Below, piece after piece: positions 44,238 through 52,496 of a stretch of DNA of 64,000 nt (positions are counted from its first letter, which is position 1; each line of letters opens with the position of its first letter). The stretch is taken from assembly GCA_037414955.1 (NCBI GenBank), contig JBBEWH010000203.1:7720-71719 (forward strand), written 5' to 3'. The translations under genes and the position numbers were made by a program. Under the pieces are notes generated by a model. That model had not been told where the DNA came from. It saw only the letters and a list, made by a program, of their open reading frames with translations, and did no database searches. The DNA comes from Phytohabitans sp037414955 (GTDB lineage: Bacteria > Actinomycetota > Actinomycetes > Mycobacteriales > Micromonosporaceae).

Positions 44238-44618
44238 ATGGTTGTAGACGAGCCGCTGGGGGTAGGTGGGCTCAGCGAGGCGGATGCCGACCGCATCTTC
44301 CAGGCCCTCGCCGATGCCACCCGCCGCGACATCCTCGCCCGGGTGATCCGCGCGGAGCAGTCCGTGTCGGCGCTCGCCCGGCACTACCCGATGAGCTTCG
44401 CGGCGGTGCAGAAGCACGTGGCGGTGCTGGAGCGGGCCGCGCTCGTCACCAAGCACCGGCACGGAAGGGAGCAGGTCGTGCACATCGATGTGACCGCGCT
44501 TCGCCGGGCGTCGCGGCTGCTGGACGCCTACGAGCAGCTATGGCGCCAGCGCGTCCGGAGCATCGAGCTGATCCTGGCCGAAGACCGGGATCCGGATAGA
44601 AACCGAGAAGGGAAATAA
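44238..44618 (+). CDS. ArsR family regulator of an SRPBCC gene
   Basis: A winged-helix regulator of about 126 aa (ATG 44238; an upstream ATG at 44220 adds 6 residues and lies in the operator). The DNA-binding region is QALADATRRDILARVIRAEQSVSALARHYPMSFAAVQKHVAVLERAALV. No metal-binding cysteines, so a redox or ligand-responsive role is more likely. It is followed at once by the AHSA1-like gene; these pairs are widespread. Confidence 0.88.
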   Translation: MVVDEPLGVGGLSEADADRIFQALADATRRDILARVIRAEQSVSALARHYPMSFAAVQKHVAVLERAALVTKHRHGREQVVHIDVTALRRASRLLDAYEQLWRQRVRSIELILAEDRDPDRNREGK

Positions 44619-44622
44619 GACC

Positions 44623-45108
44623 ATGACCGTGATCAGTACCCACAAAGACGAGGCCGCGTTGACGCTGACCTTCGTCGCCGAGTTCGACGCCGGCGTCGAG
44701 CGGGTGTGGCAGCTGTGGCAGGACCCACGTCAGCTGGAGCGGTGGTGGGGTCCCCCGACGTGGCCGGCCACCTTCGAGCGGCACGACTTCGCGGTCGGCG
44801 GCCAGTCCCGCTACTACATGACCGGCCCCGACGGCGAGAAGGGGCGCGGCTGGTGGACCATCACCGCCATCGAGGCGCCGCACCGGCTGGAGTTCGACGA
44901 CGGCTTCGCCGGCGACGACGGCGAGCCGCTGGACCCGGCGGACGCCACCCACAGCGTCGTCACGATCGAGGCCGCCGGCGCGGGGACGCGCATGACGGTG
45001 GTCGGGAAGTTCGCCAGCACCGCGCAGATGGAGCAGCTGGTCGCCATGGGCATGGAAGAGGGCATGCGCCAGGCGCTGGGCCAGATCGACGCACTCCTCG
45101 CCGCCTGA
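44623..45108 (+). CDS. SRPBCC/AHSA1 domain protein
   Basis: A 161-aa START-like (activator of Hsp90 ATPase homologue) protein. Recognisable blocks are FVAEFDAGVERVWQLWQDPRQLERWWGPPTWPATF, DFAVGGQSRYYMTGPDGEK and the C-terminal EQLVAMGMEEGMRQALGQIDALL. It would bind a hydrophobic ligand in a deep cavity. It lies 4 nt after the ArsR gene in the same operon, preceded by GAAGGGAAATAAG. Confidence 0.88.
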   Translation: MTVISTHKDEAALTLTFVAEFDAGVERVWQLWQDPRQLERWWGPPTWPATFERHDFAVGGQSRYYMTGPDGEKGRGWWTITAIEAPHRLEFDDGFAGDDGEPLDPADATHSVVTIEAAGAGTRMTVVGKFASTAQMEQLVAMGMEEGMRQALGQIDALLAA

Positions 45109-45113
45109 CCCTT

Positions 45114-45190
45114 CCATGATCAGGGCGTCCCTCAAGTCGGCTGTGGTGTAGGGGCGGTGGGCGGGGACTTGAGGGACGCCCTGATCATGG
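45114..45190. repeat. ATGATCAGGG palindrome with long loop (dispersed family)
   Basis: CCATGATCAGGGCGTCCC on the left and its complement on the right, both continuing into CTCAAGTC/GACTTGAG. The loop of about 26 nt (GGCTGTGGTGTAGGGG...) is longer than in the other copies. It lies between the convergent SRPBCC and pectate lyase genes and is fully paired over 25 bp. Confidence 0.85.
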
Positions 45191-45192
45191 AG

Positions 45193-45954
45193 CTAGGAAA
45201 CGACGCAGTGAGTACCGTTCGGGCCCTCACCGATCTTCTCCGGCTCGTCACCGGTGTCGTTGCCCTCGAAGAGGTCACACAGACCGATGTCGCCGCCGGT
45301 GATCGTGACGCCGGACAGCCGGGCGGTGTCGCCGAAGTTGACGTTGATGCCGACCAGCACGTCGCCGGGCGCGGCCGCCCTGAGGTTGCTGATCACCACG
45401 TCGCGCCGGGCCTGCGTGGAGCAGTTGCCGCAGGAGCGGTAGAGCTTGCCGAAGTTCGCCACCTCGAAGTCGCGGATCGTCACCGAGCCGCCGGCGCCCC
45501 GGTTGTCCTGGAACACCTTGTCGTCGGCGTTGCTGGCCCCACCGCCGTCGATGACGACCGTGGCGCCGGTGCCGCGGAAGGTGGCGGCGTCCTCGCCGAC
45601 GTCCTCCCAGAAAACGTTGCGCAACGTACACGTGCCGGCGCAGTGCACGCCGTCGGCCGCCGGCGCGCCGATGATGACGTTCGACAGGGTGGCCCCGTTC
45701 GCCAGCCGGAACAGCGGGTCCTGACCCTCGGCCTGACCCCCGTCGCCGAGGTCGCCGCCGCCGATGAAGCGCTGGTTTCCGCCGTCGAAGCTGCCGCTGA
45801 CCGGCATCGTCTCGGTCAGGGTCACCTGACCGGTCGCGGGCGGCGCGTCCGCCGCGGCGAGGTGGGCGCTGACCACGCCGACGGCGCCCAAGGTGGCGAC
45901 GGTCGCCCCCACGACGATGCCGCCACGCCATCTATTGAGTACTCGAACTGACAT
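45193..45954 (-). CDS. secreted pectate lyase, PL3-like
   Basis: A 253-aa protein with a signal peptide (RWRGGIVVGATVATLGAVGVVSAHLAAA) and the right-handed beta-helix pattern of family 3 polysaccharide lyases: ATLSNVIIGAPAADGVHCAGTCTLRNVFWEDVGEDAATF, DDKVFQDNRGAGGSVTIRDFEVANFGKLYRSCGNC and a C-terminal CDLFEGNDTGDEP. PL3 enzymes are Ca-dependent and cleave polygalacturonate; the Lys/Arg cluster of the active site is present in YRSC and nearby. ATG 45954 follows GGAAGG. It fits a soil plant-polymer degrader. Confidence 0.88.
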   Translation of the reverse strand: MSVRVLNRWRGGIVVGATVATLGAVGVVSAHLAAADAPPATGQVTLTETMPVSGSFDGGNQRFIGGGDLGDGGQAEGQDPLFRLANGATLSNVIIGAPAADGVHCAGTCTLRNVFWEDVGEDAATFRGTGATVVIDGGGASNADDKVFQDNRGAGGSVTIRDFEVANFGKLYRSCGNCSTQARRDVVISNLRAAAPGDVLVGINVNFGDTARLSGVTITGGDIGLCDLFEGNDTGDEPEKIGEGPNGTHCVVS

Positions 45955-46182
45955 TTCGTGACCTTCCGATCGGGACTCTCGCTGTCGAGACGTGCAAGAG
46001 GCCCAGGTCACCGTACGGAGAGCCACGGACCCTGTCCGTGTATGGCCGACCTGGGATGTTTCTTCCATAGACCTCCCGAAGAAAGCGGTTTCCCGAGGAG
46101 ACTAGACACCCCGGAGACGCACGTCAATGCCACGGGTGGATATTGTTGATCAACGCGCCCCCTCACGAAAGGATCCTTCATA

Positions 46183-46653
46183 GTGCCCACCACGCGCTGG
46201 TCCAGGACCCGGACCCTGGTCGGAGCCTGCCTGACCGCCGTCCTGGTGGCGACGACGCTCGTCGCGACCAGTTCGCCAGCGGCCGCGCACACCAAGCTGA
46301 GCCCCCGCGGATACTGTTCCGGCACGGAGCTGACCCCGCACCGCGACGCGTACGGCGGCGCGATCTCCGTCTTCATCTCGTACTCCAGCGCCAACGGCGG
46401 GACGAACTGCGTCTGGGCGCAGAAGAACCTCAACCGCCACCTGAACGAGTACATGGAGGTCTTCATCGGCGAGTGCGCGACCGGCAACCCCGGCTACCCG
46501 TGTGAGCCGCTCAACTTCGCCCGCGACCCCGGCTACTACAACTACTACGCCGGACCGAGGAGCATCACCGGCACGGCCGGCAACTGCCTGCTGGTGTACG
46601 TGAAGTACCGCAACCTCGGCGAGGAGCGCTGGTCCGGAATCCACTGCGGCTAG
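46183..46653 (+). CDS. secreted hypothetical protein
   Basis: A 156-aa protein with a signal peptide (TRTLVGACLTAVLVATTLVATSSPAAA). The mature part contains six cysteines (GYCSG, TNCVW, GECATGNPGYPC, GNCLL, HCG) and is Tyr/Gly/Asn-rich, like small extracellular beta proteins of actinomycetes. No known domain. GTG 46183 follows GAAAGGATCC. The gap to the divergent pectate lyase is 228 bp and likely holds both promoters. Confidence 0.7.
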   Translation: MPTTRWSRTRTLVGACLTAVLVATTLVATSSPAAAHTKLSPRGYCSGTELTPHRDAYGGAISVFISYSSANGGTNCVWAQKNLNRHLNEYMEVFIGECATGNPGYPCEPLNFARDPGYYNYYAGPRSITGTAGNCLLVYVKYRNLGEERWSGIHCG

Positions 46654-46666
46654 CCCTTTTCTTCAT

Positions 46667-46790
46667 GATCAGGGCGTGGGGCCGGTGGGGTTTAAGGACA
46701 GAGCGGCGCCCCCGTCGATTAGTGTTGCCCTTTACCTCATTCCCGGGGCGCCCCTCTGGTCGTACCCCCGAGAGGCGGCACGCCCTGATC
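46667..46790. repeat. large variant of the ATGATC palindrome
   Basis: GATCAGGGCGTG at the left and CACGCCCTGATC at the right are 12-bp perfect arms 100 bp apart, preceded by TTCAT. The interior contains GGCGCCCCC facing GGGGCGCC, so a second stem can form. It sits between a secreted-protein gene and an HNH gene. The interior may be an insertion in an ordinary element. Confidence 0.6.
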
Positions 46791-46848
46791 TTTACGGTGT
46801 CCATTGTGGGCACTGCGAAGTGTCGGTGGGCGTGTCTAGGCTGGACGC

Positions 46849-48098
46849 GTGTTCGATGGCGGGTTGACGATGGCGGGGCTGGCGGCGATGCCGCCCGGCC
46901 CGGAGTTGGCCGCCGTCCTGGCCACCATCGACCGTGACCGGTTGAACGGCAACGAGTTGGTCGAGGTGGTCAAAGCCACCCACCGGCAGATCAGCCACCA
47001 TCAGGGCGAGCTGTTGAGCTCGGTGTGGGCGTCGGCGTTCTGCCCGCCGGGTCCGGACGACGGTCCCCCGGTGCGCACCGATGGTCCGGATGAGTATGCG
47101 GCGGAGGAGGTCGGGTGGGCACTGGTGCTGACCCGACGGGCAGCTGGGCACCTGTTCGGCACCGCCTACACCATGACCGAGCGCTTGCCGGCGGTCGGCG
47201 CGGCGCTGAACGCCGGCCTCATCGACCTGCCTCGCGCCGAGGTCCTGGGCGATGAGACGGGCGCTCTGAGCGAGCCGGACGCGCGGGCAGTGGTCGATCA
47301 GATCCTGCCGGACGCGCCGGGACTGACCATCGGCCAGCTCCGAGCCAGGCTCCGCAGACTGGTCATCACCATCGACCCGGAGGCGGCCGCCCGCCGGCAG
47401 AAGGAGTCCGTCAAGGGTCGTTACCTCGACCACGGGCTCGACTTCGAGGGCACCGCCCGCCTCGGTGGACGCCACCTGCCCCCGGACCGGGCCGCCGCCG
47501 CGGCGGCGCGCATCGACGACCTGGCCCGGGCGGCGAAGCAGGCCGGTGACCCGCGCACGCTGCAGGAGCTGCGCGCGGACCTGTTCCTGGACATTCTCAA
47601 CGGCGAACGGGTCGAGCGAGGAGCGACCGGCGGCGGGGTGGAGATCATCGTGCCGCTGGACATGCTCATCGGCCTGTCCAGCAGCCGGGCGAGATCAAGG
47701 GGTGGGGGCCGGTCATCGCCGAGATCGCCCGCGAGATCGTGGCCCGGCAGAACCGCAACACGTGGCGGTTCAGCGTCTACGACCACACCGGCTGCCTGAT
47801 CCAGCACGGCCGGCTGCGGCGCCGCCCGTCGGCGGAGGACGCCGCGTTCGTCAAGGCCCGCGATCGCACGTGCCGGGCGCCCGGCTGCCGCACGCCCGCT
47901 CACCGGGCCGACCTGGACCACACCGTCGACTGGGCCAAAGGCGGCTTCACCGTCCCGGCAAACCTCGGCGTCCTCTGTAGACGGCACCACCGGTTCAAGG
48001 ACCACCATGGCGTCCGCCTGACCCAACCGACACCCGGCACCTTCGTGTGGCGGACCCGCCTCGGCCGCACCTACCAGGTCAAGCCCCAACCGCCGTAG
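46849..48098 (+). pseudogene. DUF222-HNH endonuclease with a -1 frameshift
   Basis: The N-terminal DUF222 part (PELAAVLATIDRDRLNGNELVEVVKATHRQISHHQ ... RADLFLDILNGERV) runs in one frame to IIVPLDMLIGLSS. The rest (GWGPVIAEIAREIVARQNRN, TCRAPGCRTPAHRADLDHTVDW, NLGVLCRRHHRFKDHHG) is in another frame. Adding one base near 47679 restores GLSEQPGEIKGWGP. The restored protein would be about 415 aa. The HNH motif itself is intact. A second member of this family begins at the right edge of the window. Confidence 0.85.
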
Positions 48099-48125
48099 CG
48101 CTCACGGTCCGGCAACCCGTGTCGC

Positions 48126-48806
48126 TCAGGACGGGAAGCGGGGAGAGGCGTTCCATGCCCGCTTGGCCTGCCGGACGACGACCAGAAACAGCGCCACGAG
48201 GGTGCCGACGGCCGCGACGGCGCCGACGATGATGTCGACCGCGAGCCCCGCGCCGAGCGCGGCGCAGGCGATGCCCGCCAGCGCGCCGACCAGGACCGCA
48301 TCGACGGCGCCGACGAGCAGCGCCGTGCTGGACAGATACTGGGCTGCCGGAATCCGGACCATCCGGCCGGTGCCGTAGGTTCGCATGATCCCGGCCCGGT
48401 CGTCGTGATGGCCGGTGCTGAAGTACGGCTCCAGTTCGGGTGCCAGATCGAGATAGCCGTGGCGGAGCCGGTTCATCCCCACCACGAGATCCACGTCCTC
48501 CCGATTGAGGTCCATCAGCCGGGCGAACGTGGCCGCGCCGACCAAAACCAGCACCGGCAGGAGCAGCAGCGCGAAGACATGGAAGTCGGCGCTGAAGTCG
48601 GTGGCGTCCGCGGCCAGGGCGAGCGCCACCACTGTCGCCGACACCGCGGTCAGGAACCAGCTGGCCCGGCTGAAGCTTTCGTTCCAGGCGTTCGCCCGGG
48701 CCGCGAGCAGGCTCCAGTGTTCGGTGGCCAGGATCTGGACCCGCACGGCGTCGGGAACCTTCCCCTGCTCGGGGTCGGCAGGACTCGCGGGGCGGGGCTC
48801 AGGCAT
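48126..48806 (-). CDS. four-helix membrane protein
   Basis: A 226-aa protein: a cytoplasmic N-terminal helix (VPDAVRVQILATEHWSLLAARANAWNESFSRASWFL), TM1-TM2 (45-95), a hydrophilic segment with RLMDLNREDVDLVVGMNRLRHGYLDLAPELEPYF, and TM3-TM4 (150-210). It matches a recurrent uncharacterised actinobacterial membrane family in layout. Start ATG 48806. No function is assignable. Confidence 0.75.
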   Translation of the reverse strand: MPEPRPASPADPEQGKVPDAVRVQILATEHWSLLAARANAWNESFSRASWFLTAVSATVVALALAADATDFSADFHVFALLLLPVLVLVGAATFARLMDLNREDVDLVVGMNRLRHGYLDLAPELEPYFSTGHHDDRAGIMRTYGTGRMVRIPAAQYLSSTALLVGAVDAVLVGALAGIACAALGAGLAVDIIVGAVAAVGTLVALFLVVVRQAKRAWNASPRFPS

Positions 48807-48900
48807 CGTCTGCTCCAGGCGTCGTCGACAGTTCGGCCTCCCGCCAGCATGGAAACAGACCAATACTCAGTCAACGATCCGCATCGCGGAAGTTCGGGCA

Positions 48901-49134
48901 CTAACGAGCGGTGTCGGTGTCCAGGTGGACCTCGACGTCGTAGATGAGCCGGATGGGTTCACCGTTGGTGGTGCCGATGAAGACGGGTTCCGCGGCGGGG
49001 GTGCGGCCTCGGCGCCAGACCTCCTCGCGTGCGGCGTCCCGGGATTCATGGTGGACCTTGCCCGCCTGGTGGAGTTCCAGCACGCGGCGTGCGGTGTTCT
49101 TGTCGCTGTCTAGCTGGATCCGCATCAGTGGCAT
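48901..49134 (-). CDS. small hypothetical protein
   Basis: A protein of about 77 aa (74 from ATG 49125), basic in the middle and beta-rich toward the end (EPVFIGTTNGEPIRLIYDVEVHLDTDTAR). No domain is recognised. It stands alone, divergent from the TetR gene at 49308. Codon use is slightly less GC-rich than in its neighbours. Confidence 0.5.
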   Translation of the reverse strand: MPLMRIQLDSDKNTARRVLELHQAGKVHHESRDAAREEVWRRGRTPAAEPVFIGTTNGEPIRLIYDVEVHLDTDTAR

Positions 49135-49307
49135 TGGTCGGCACCGTCCCTTCTGGCGGCAGGAACGCTGTTCTCGGGCCGCGCTATCTCTTATCTGGCT
49201 TGCGCCGGTTGCGAGAAGCGGCCGCACCGACGCGGACCCGCTCCCTTAACGACGTTAGATCAGCTTATCAACGTAAAGTTACCTCATCACCGTACTAGGC
49301 TGAGGGG

Positions 49308-50021
49308 GTGAACGCGAACGAATTGGGCGAGGCGTCGACCGGAGGGAAGAACGGTCGACGTGGCGGAACCGCCGGCGCGGTGTGGCTACGTGAAGAGCCG
49401 GAGCGGCCGCGCCGGACGGCACCACTGACCCGTGAGCGCATAGTGGAGGCGGCAGCGGCTCTGCTCGATGAGCGCGGCATCGACGGATTGACCATGCGGC
49501 ACCTGGCGCAGCGTCTCGGGGTGACCTCGACCGCGCTCTACTGGCACGTGAAGACGAAAGACGATGTCCTGGACCTGGCCCTGGACCACATCTTCGGGGA
49601 GATGCAGCTTCCGGACGTCGGTGACAACTGGCGCGATGATGTGCGCGCGTTGACGTTCAGGTGGCGTGCGATCATGCTTCGCCATCCGTGGGCCCCGAAT
49701 CTGATCGGACGGCCGATGCTAGGGCCTAACGTCCTGGCACGCACCGAATTCCTGCAATCGGCGCTCGTCCGTGGCGGCTTCACCGGTTTCCAGCTGGCCG
49801 TCATCACCCGGCTACTGGCCAACTATGTGATCGGCACCGCCATCACCGAGGCCACCTGGCGCCAGGCTGAAGATCCCGAGGCGCGGGCCGAAGCCCGACG
49901 CCACCTGATGGCTGAGCCCAACACCTATCCAACCCTCATCGCCTCCGGACACCTCGACGACGGGCGATGGAGCGACGACGACCTTTTCGAACGCGGCATC
50001 GACGCCATACTCGCCATCTGA
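49308..50021 (+). CDS. TetR family regulator with TetR_C-type ligand domain
   Basis: A 237-aa protein. A 35-residue basic N-terminal extension (STGGKNGRRGG) precedes the helix-turn-helix LTRERIVEAAAALLDERGIDGLTMRHLAQRLGVTSTALYWHVKTKDDVLDLALDHI, the form typical of tetracycline-repressor-like proteins. GTG 49308 follows GAGGGG. The region just upstream (49252-49274) has ACGTTAGAT and ATCAACGT as an imperfect palindrome and is clearly AT-richer, a likely operator and promoter. Confidence 0.85.
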   Translation: MNANELGEASTGGKNGRRGGTAGAVWLREEPERPRRTAPLTRERIVEAAAALLDERGIDGLTMRHLAQRLGVTSTALYWHVKTKDDVLDLALDHIFGEMQLPDVGDNWRDDVRALTFRWRAIMLRHPWAPNLIGRPMLGPNVLARTEFLQSALVRGGFTGFQLAVITRLLANYVIGTAITEATWRQAEDPEARAEARRHLMAEPNTYPTLIASGHLDDGRWSDDDLFERGIDAILAI

Positions 50022-50106
50022 CCAGCGGCCCGATCATGAGCCCGTAGTGCCACGCGACTACGTCGCCGAGCCGTTCCACGTGATCGCTGATTGATAGCGT
50101 CGGGAC

Positions 50107-51015
50107 GTGCTGAAGGTGGGGCTGGCCGGCGAGACCGACACCGCTGCGTCAGGGCTCGCGCGACTGCTCGCCGAGTTGGGTGCGACAGTCACCGGCCCGA
50201 GCCCGGTGCCGACCCGCGCCGACGTCGAAGGGCGCGACGCGATCGTGGTAGAACGTCTGCCGCCGGCTCCGCCGGCCAGCGCCGCGCACCGGTTCCATCT
50301 CGTCCTCCTCGCCGGCGGCGAGGGCGCTGCGGCCCGTTCGGGCTTTCCGGCGGACGCCGCCGACGTCTGCGTCGACGGCGCCGATGGGGACGAGGTTCGG
50401 AGATCCGTCGCCGCTTTGTGGTGCGACCGGTTGGTCCCGTTCGAGGCCAACCTGCGCGGCGGGCGACGGGCGGCGCGCCGGCGCCGCCCGGTGCTGTTCG
50501 ATCCCGACCCGACGTGGCCGGGCCAGGCGCGCCGGCTGATCGGGCGGCTGACGACGGCCGCTGGCGAGCGCGTCGTCCGCGTCGACCACATCGGATCCAC
50601 GTCGGTTCCGGGTTTGCCGGCCAAGGACCTGGTCGACATTCAGGTGGTCGTCGCCGACCTCGACGTGGCCGTCCAGGTCGCCGAGGACCTGCGGATCGCC
50701 GGTTTCGTCCGCGCCGGCCGGTGGACGGGTCTCGACCGCTGTGGCGCGGAGCATGCCGAGGAGGTCGTCGTCGACGCGGACCCCGGGCGCCCGGTCAACA
50801 TCAACATCAGGCCGGTGACCTCCCCCGTGTGGCGTGACACGCTGCTGTTTCGCGACTGGCTGCGCGTCGATGCCGCCGCACGTGGCGAGTACGCCGCTCT
50901 CAAGCGGAACCTGGCAGCCCGCCCGGACGCGCACGTCGATGACTACAGCCGCGGCAAGATGCCCTGGATATCCGCGGCTCTCACCCGGGCGGAGCATGAC
51001 GGGGCGACGGGGTGA
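50107..51015 (+). CDS. degenerate CoaE domain fused to GrpB domain
   Basis: A 302-aa protein with the architecture of the actinobacterial dephospho-CoA kinase-GrpB fusion. Residues 1-145 correspond to CoaE but are shortened, and the P-loop is destroyed: GLAGETDTAASG stands where GLTGGIGSGKS is expected. The linker ALWCDRLVPFEANLR is kept. The GrpB (UPF0157) part is well conserved: VDHIGSTSVPGLPAKDLVDIQVVV, PGRPVNINIRP, LLFRDWLRVDAAARGEYAALKR. It cannot be the essential kinase; a normal coaE should exist elsewhere. It overlaps the next gene by GTGA. Confidence 0.8.
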   Translation: MLKVGLAGETDTAASGLARLLAELGATVTGPSPVPTRADVEGRDAIVVERLPPAPPASAAHRFHLVLLAGGEGAAARSGFPADAADVCVDGADGDEVRRSVAALWCDRLVPFEANLRGGRRAARRRRPVLFDPDPTWPGQARRLIGRLTTAAGERVVRVDHIGSTSVPGLPAKDLVDIQVVVADLDVAVQVAEDLRIAGFVRAGRWTGLDRCGAEHAEEVVVDADPGRPVNINIRPVTSPVWRDTLLFRDWLRVDAAARGEYAALKRNLAARPDAHVDDYSRGKMPWISAALTRAEHDGATG

Positions 51016-51590
51016 CAGCCGGGCTGGACGACGGTGTCGCGCGGACCTGCGAGACCTACCTGCGGTTGGCCGATCAGCACGCGCCCGGCCTCGTCGAAGG
51101 TCTCTACCTGCAGGGCTCGATCGCGCTCGGCGACTACCGGCCCGGCGTCAGCGATATCGACTTCGTCGCGGTGACCGGTCAACCACCCGACCCAGCGGCC
51201 GTCCACGACATCCGCCTCATCCACGCCGAGCTGCGCCGCCGCGCTGGCAAGCCGTTCTTCGACGGCCTCTACGTGGGCTGGGGCGACCTACGGCAGGACC
51301 CGGCGCGGGTGGCCCCGGGTCCGGCCGTGCACGAGTGGCGCGTCGACCCGGCGTCCCGCTTCGAACGGCACCTGGTCACCTGGCACGTCCTCGCCCAGGG
51401 CGGGGTGGCGGTGCGCGGGCCGGCCGTCACGGATCTCGGCGTGCACACCACGTGCGACCAGCGCTGGCACCGCGTCGTGCGGGAGGCGCTGCGGATCCGC
51501 GCCGGCGGGCCACCGTTGTACCGCAACCCGTGGCGGCGCCGCGCGGACGCGGTCGGCTTCCTGACCGACCTGCTGAACGGCTCCCCATGA
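51012..51590 (+). CDS. nucleotidyltransferase with probable internal deletion
   Basis: A 192-aa protein of the AadA-like nucleotidyltransferase group. The catalytic motif is LYLQGSIALGDYRPGVSDIDFVAV. Family members continue after GPAVTDLG with a helical domain of about 60-70 residues before RW..VVREALRIR. Here GVHTTCDQRWHRVVREALRIR follows directly, so that domain seems deleted in frame. The TGA stop lies in a short palindrome. It could be a minimal enzyme or a non-functional remnant. Coupled to the CoaE-GrpB gene. Confidence 0.7.
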   Translation: MTAGLDDGVARTCETYLRLADQHAPGLVEGLYLQGSIALGDYRPGVSDIDFVAVTGQPPDPAAVHDIRLIHAELRRRAGKPFFDGLYVGWGDLRQDPARVAPGPAVHEWRVDPASRFERHLVTWHVLAQGGVAVRGPAVTDLGVHTTCDQRWHRVVREALRIRAGGPPLYRNPWRRRADAVGFLTDLLNGSP

Positions 51591-51607
51591 TCAAGGCGAT
51601 CATGGGG
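51583..51607. repeat. minimal ATGATC palindrome
   Basis: CCCCATGATC-AAGGC-GATCATGGGG, with perfect 10-bp arms and a 5-nt loop. It lies exactly between two convergent genes and contains the first gene's stop. It looks like the ends of the dispersed 60-bp element with the middle removed, and probably acts as a bidirectional terminator or is a collapsed element. Confidence 0.8.
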
Positions 51608-52462
51608 TTAGCGGGTCAGGAGGGTGCGGAGGGCCTTGACGATCTCGGTGGGAGCGGTCTCGGCCATGAAGTGGCCGGCGGAGGTCGTGTCGTGTGACAG
51701 GTCCGGGGCCCACGCGCGCCACAGCGCGGCCGCGTCGAAGCCGAGCGCCGCGCCCCAGTCCTGCTGCACCACGGTGACCGGCATCGCCAGCCGCCGGCCG
51801 GCCGCACGGTCGGCCCGGTCGTGCTCGATGTCGATGCCCGCCGACGCGCGGTAGTCGGCCACGATCGACGGCACCGCCGCCCGCGACGCCGCGAGATAGG
51901 CCGCCCGAACGTCGCCGGGCAGCGACGCCCCGCCCCAGGCGTCGAGGAAGTGGCCGAAGAACGCGTCCGCGCTGGCCGCGATCAACGCCTCGGGCAGGCC
52001 GGGCGGCTGAGCCATCAGGTACAGGTGCCAGGCGACGGCGGCGCGCTCGCCGCGCAGTACCTCCCACATGTCCAGCGTCGGCAGCACGTCGAGCGCGGCG
52101 AGGTGGGTGACCCGGTCCGGGTGGTCGAGGCCGGCGCGGACGGCGACGAGGGCGCCGCGGTCGTGCCCGGCGAGCGCGAAGCGCTCGTGGCCCAGACGGG
52201 CCGCGAGGGCGACGATGTCCGCGGCCATGATCCGTTTCGAGTAGGTACCGGCGGGCTTGTCGCTGGCGCCGTAACCGCGCAGGTCGGGACAGATCACGGT
52301 GTGGTCGGCGGCCAGGTCGGCGGCGACGTGCCGCCACATGAGGTGGGTCTGCGGGAAGCCGTGCAGCAGCACGATCGGCCGGCCGGCGCCGGCCACCGCC
52401 ACGCTGAGGGACACACCGTCGGCGACCCCGACCCGCTCGTAGTTAAATCCTGGAATGCGCAT
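51608..52462 (-). CDS. alpha/beta hydrolase, haloacetate-dehalogenase/epoxide-hydrolase-like
   Basis: A 284-aa enzyme. The oxyanion motif is LLHGFPQTHLMWRHVA and the nucleophile is an Asp in AGHDRGALVA, the arrangement of fluoroacetate dehalogenase and epoxide hydrolases. The following DLRGYGASDKP and the C-terminal GHFMAETAP with the catalytic His support this. The substrate is not determinable. It is divergent from the BTAD regulator with 34 bp between starts, so shared control is likely. Confidence 0.85.
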   Translation of the reverse strand: MRIPGFNYERVGVADGVSLSVAVAGAGRPIVLLHGFPQTHLMWRHVAADLAADHTVICPDLRGYGASDKPAGTYSKRIMAADIVALAARLGHERFALAGHDRGALVAVRAGLDHPDRVTHLAALDVLPTLDMWEVLRGERAAVAWHLYLMAQPPGLPEALIAASADAFFGHFLDAWGGASLPGDVRAAYLAASRAAVPSIVADYRASAGIDIEHDRADRAAGRRLAMPVTVVQQDWGAALGFDAAALWRAWAPDLSHDTTSAGHFMAETAPTEIVKALRTLLTR

Positions 52463-52496
52463 ATCAGACAGGCTGCCCGGCCCGGATGAGCATCCG

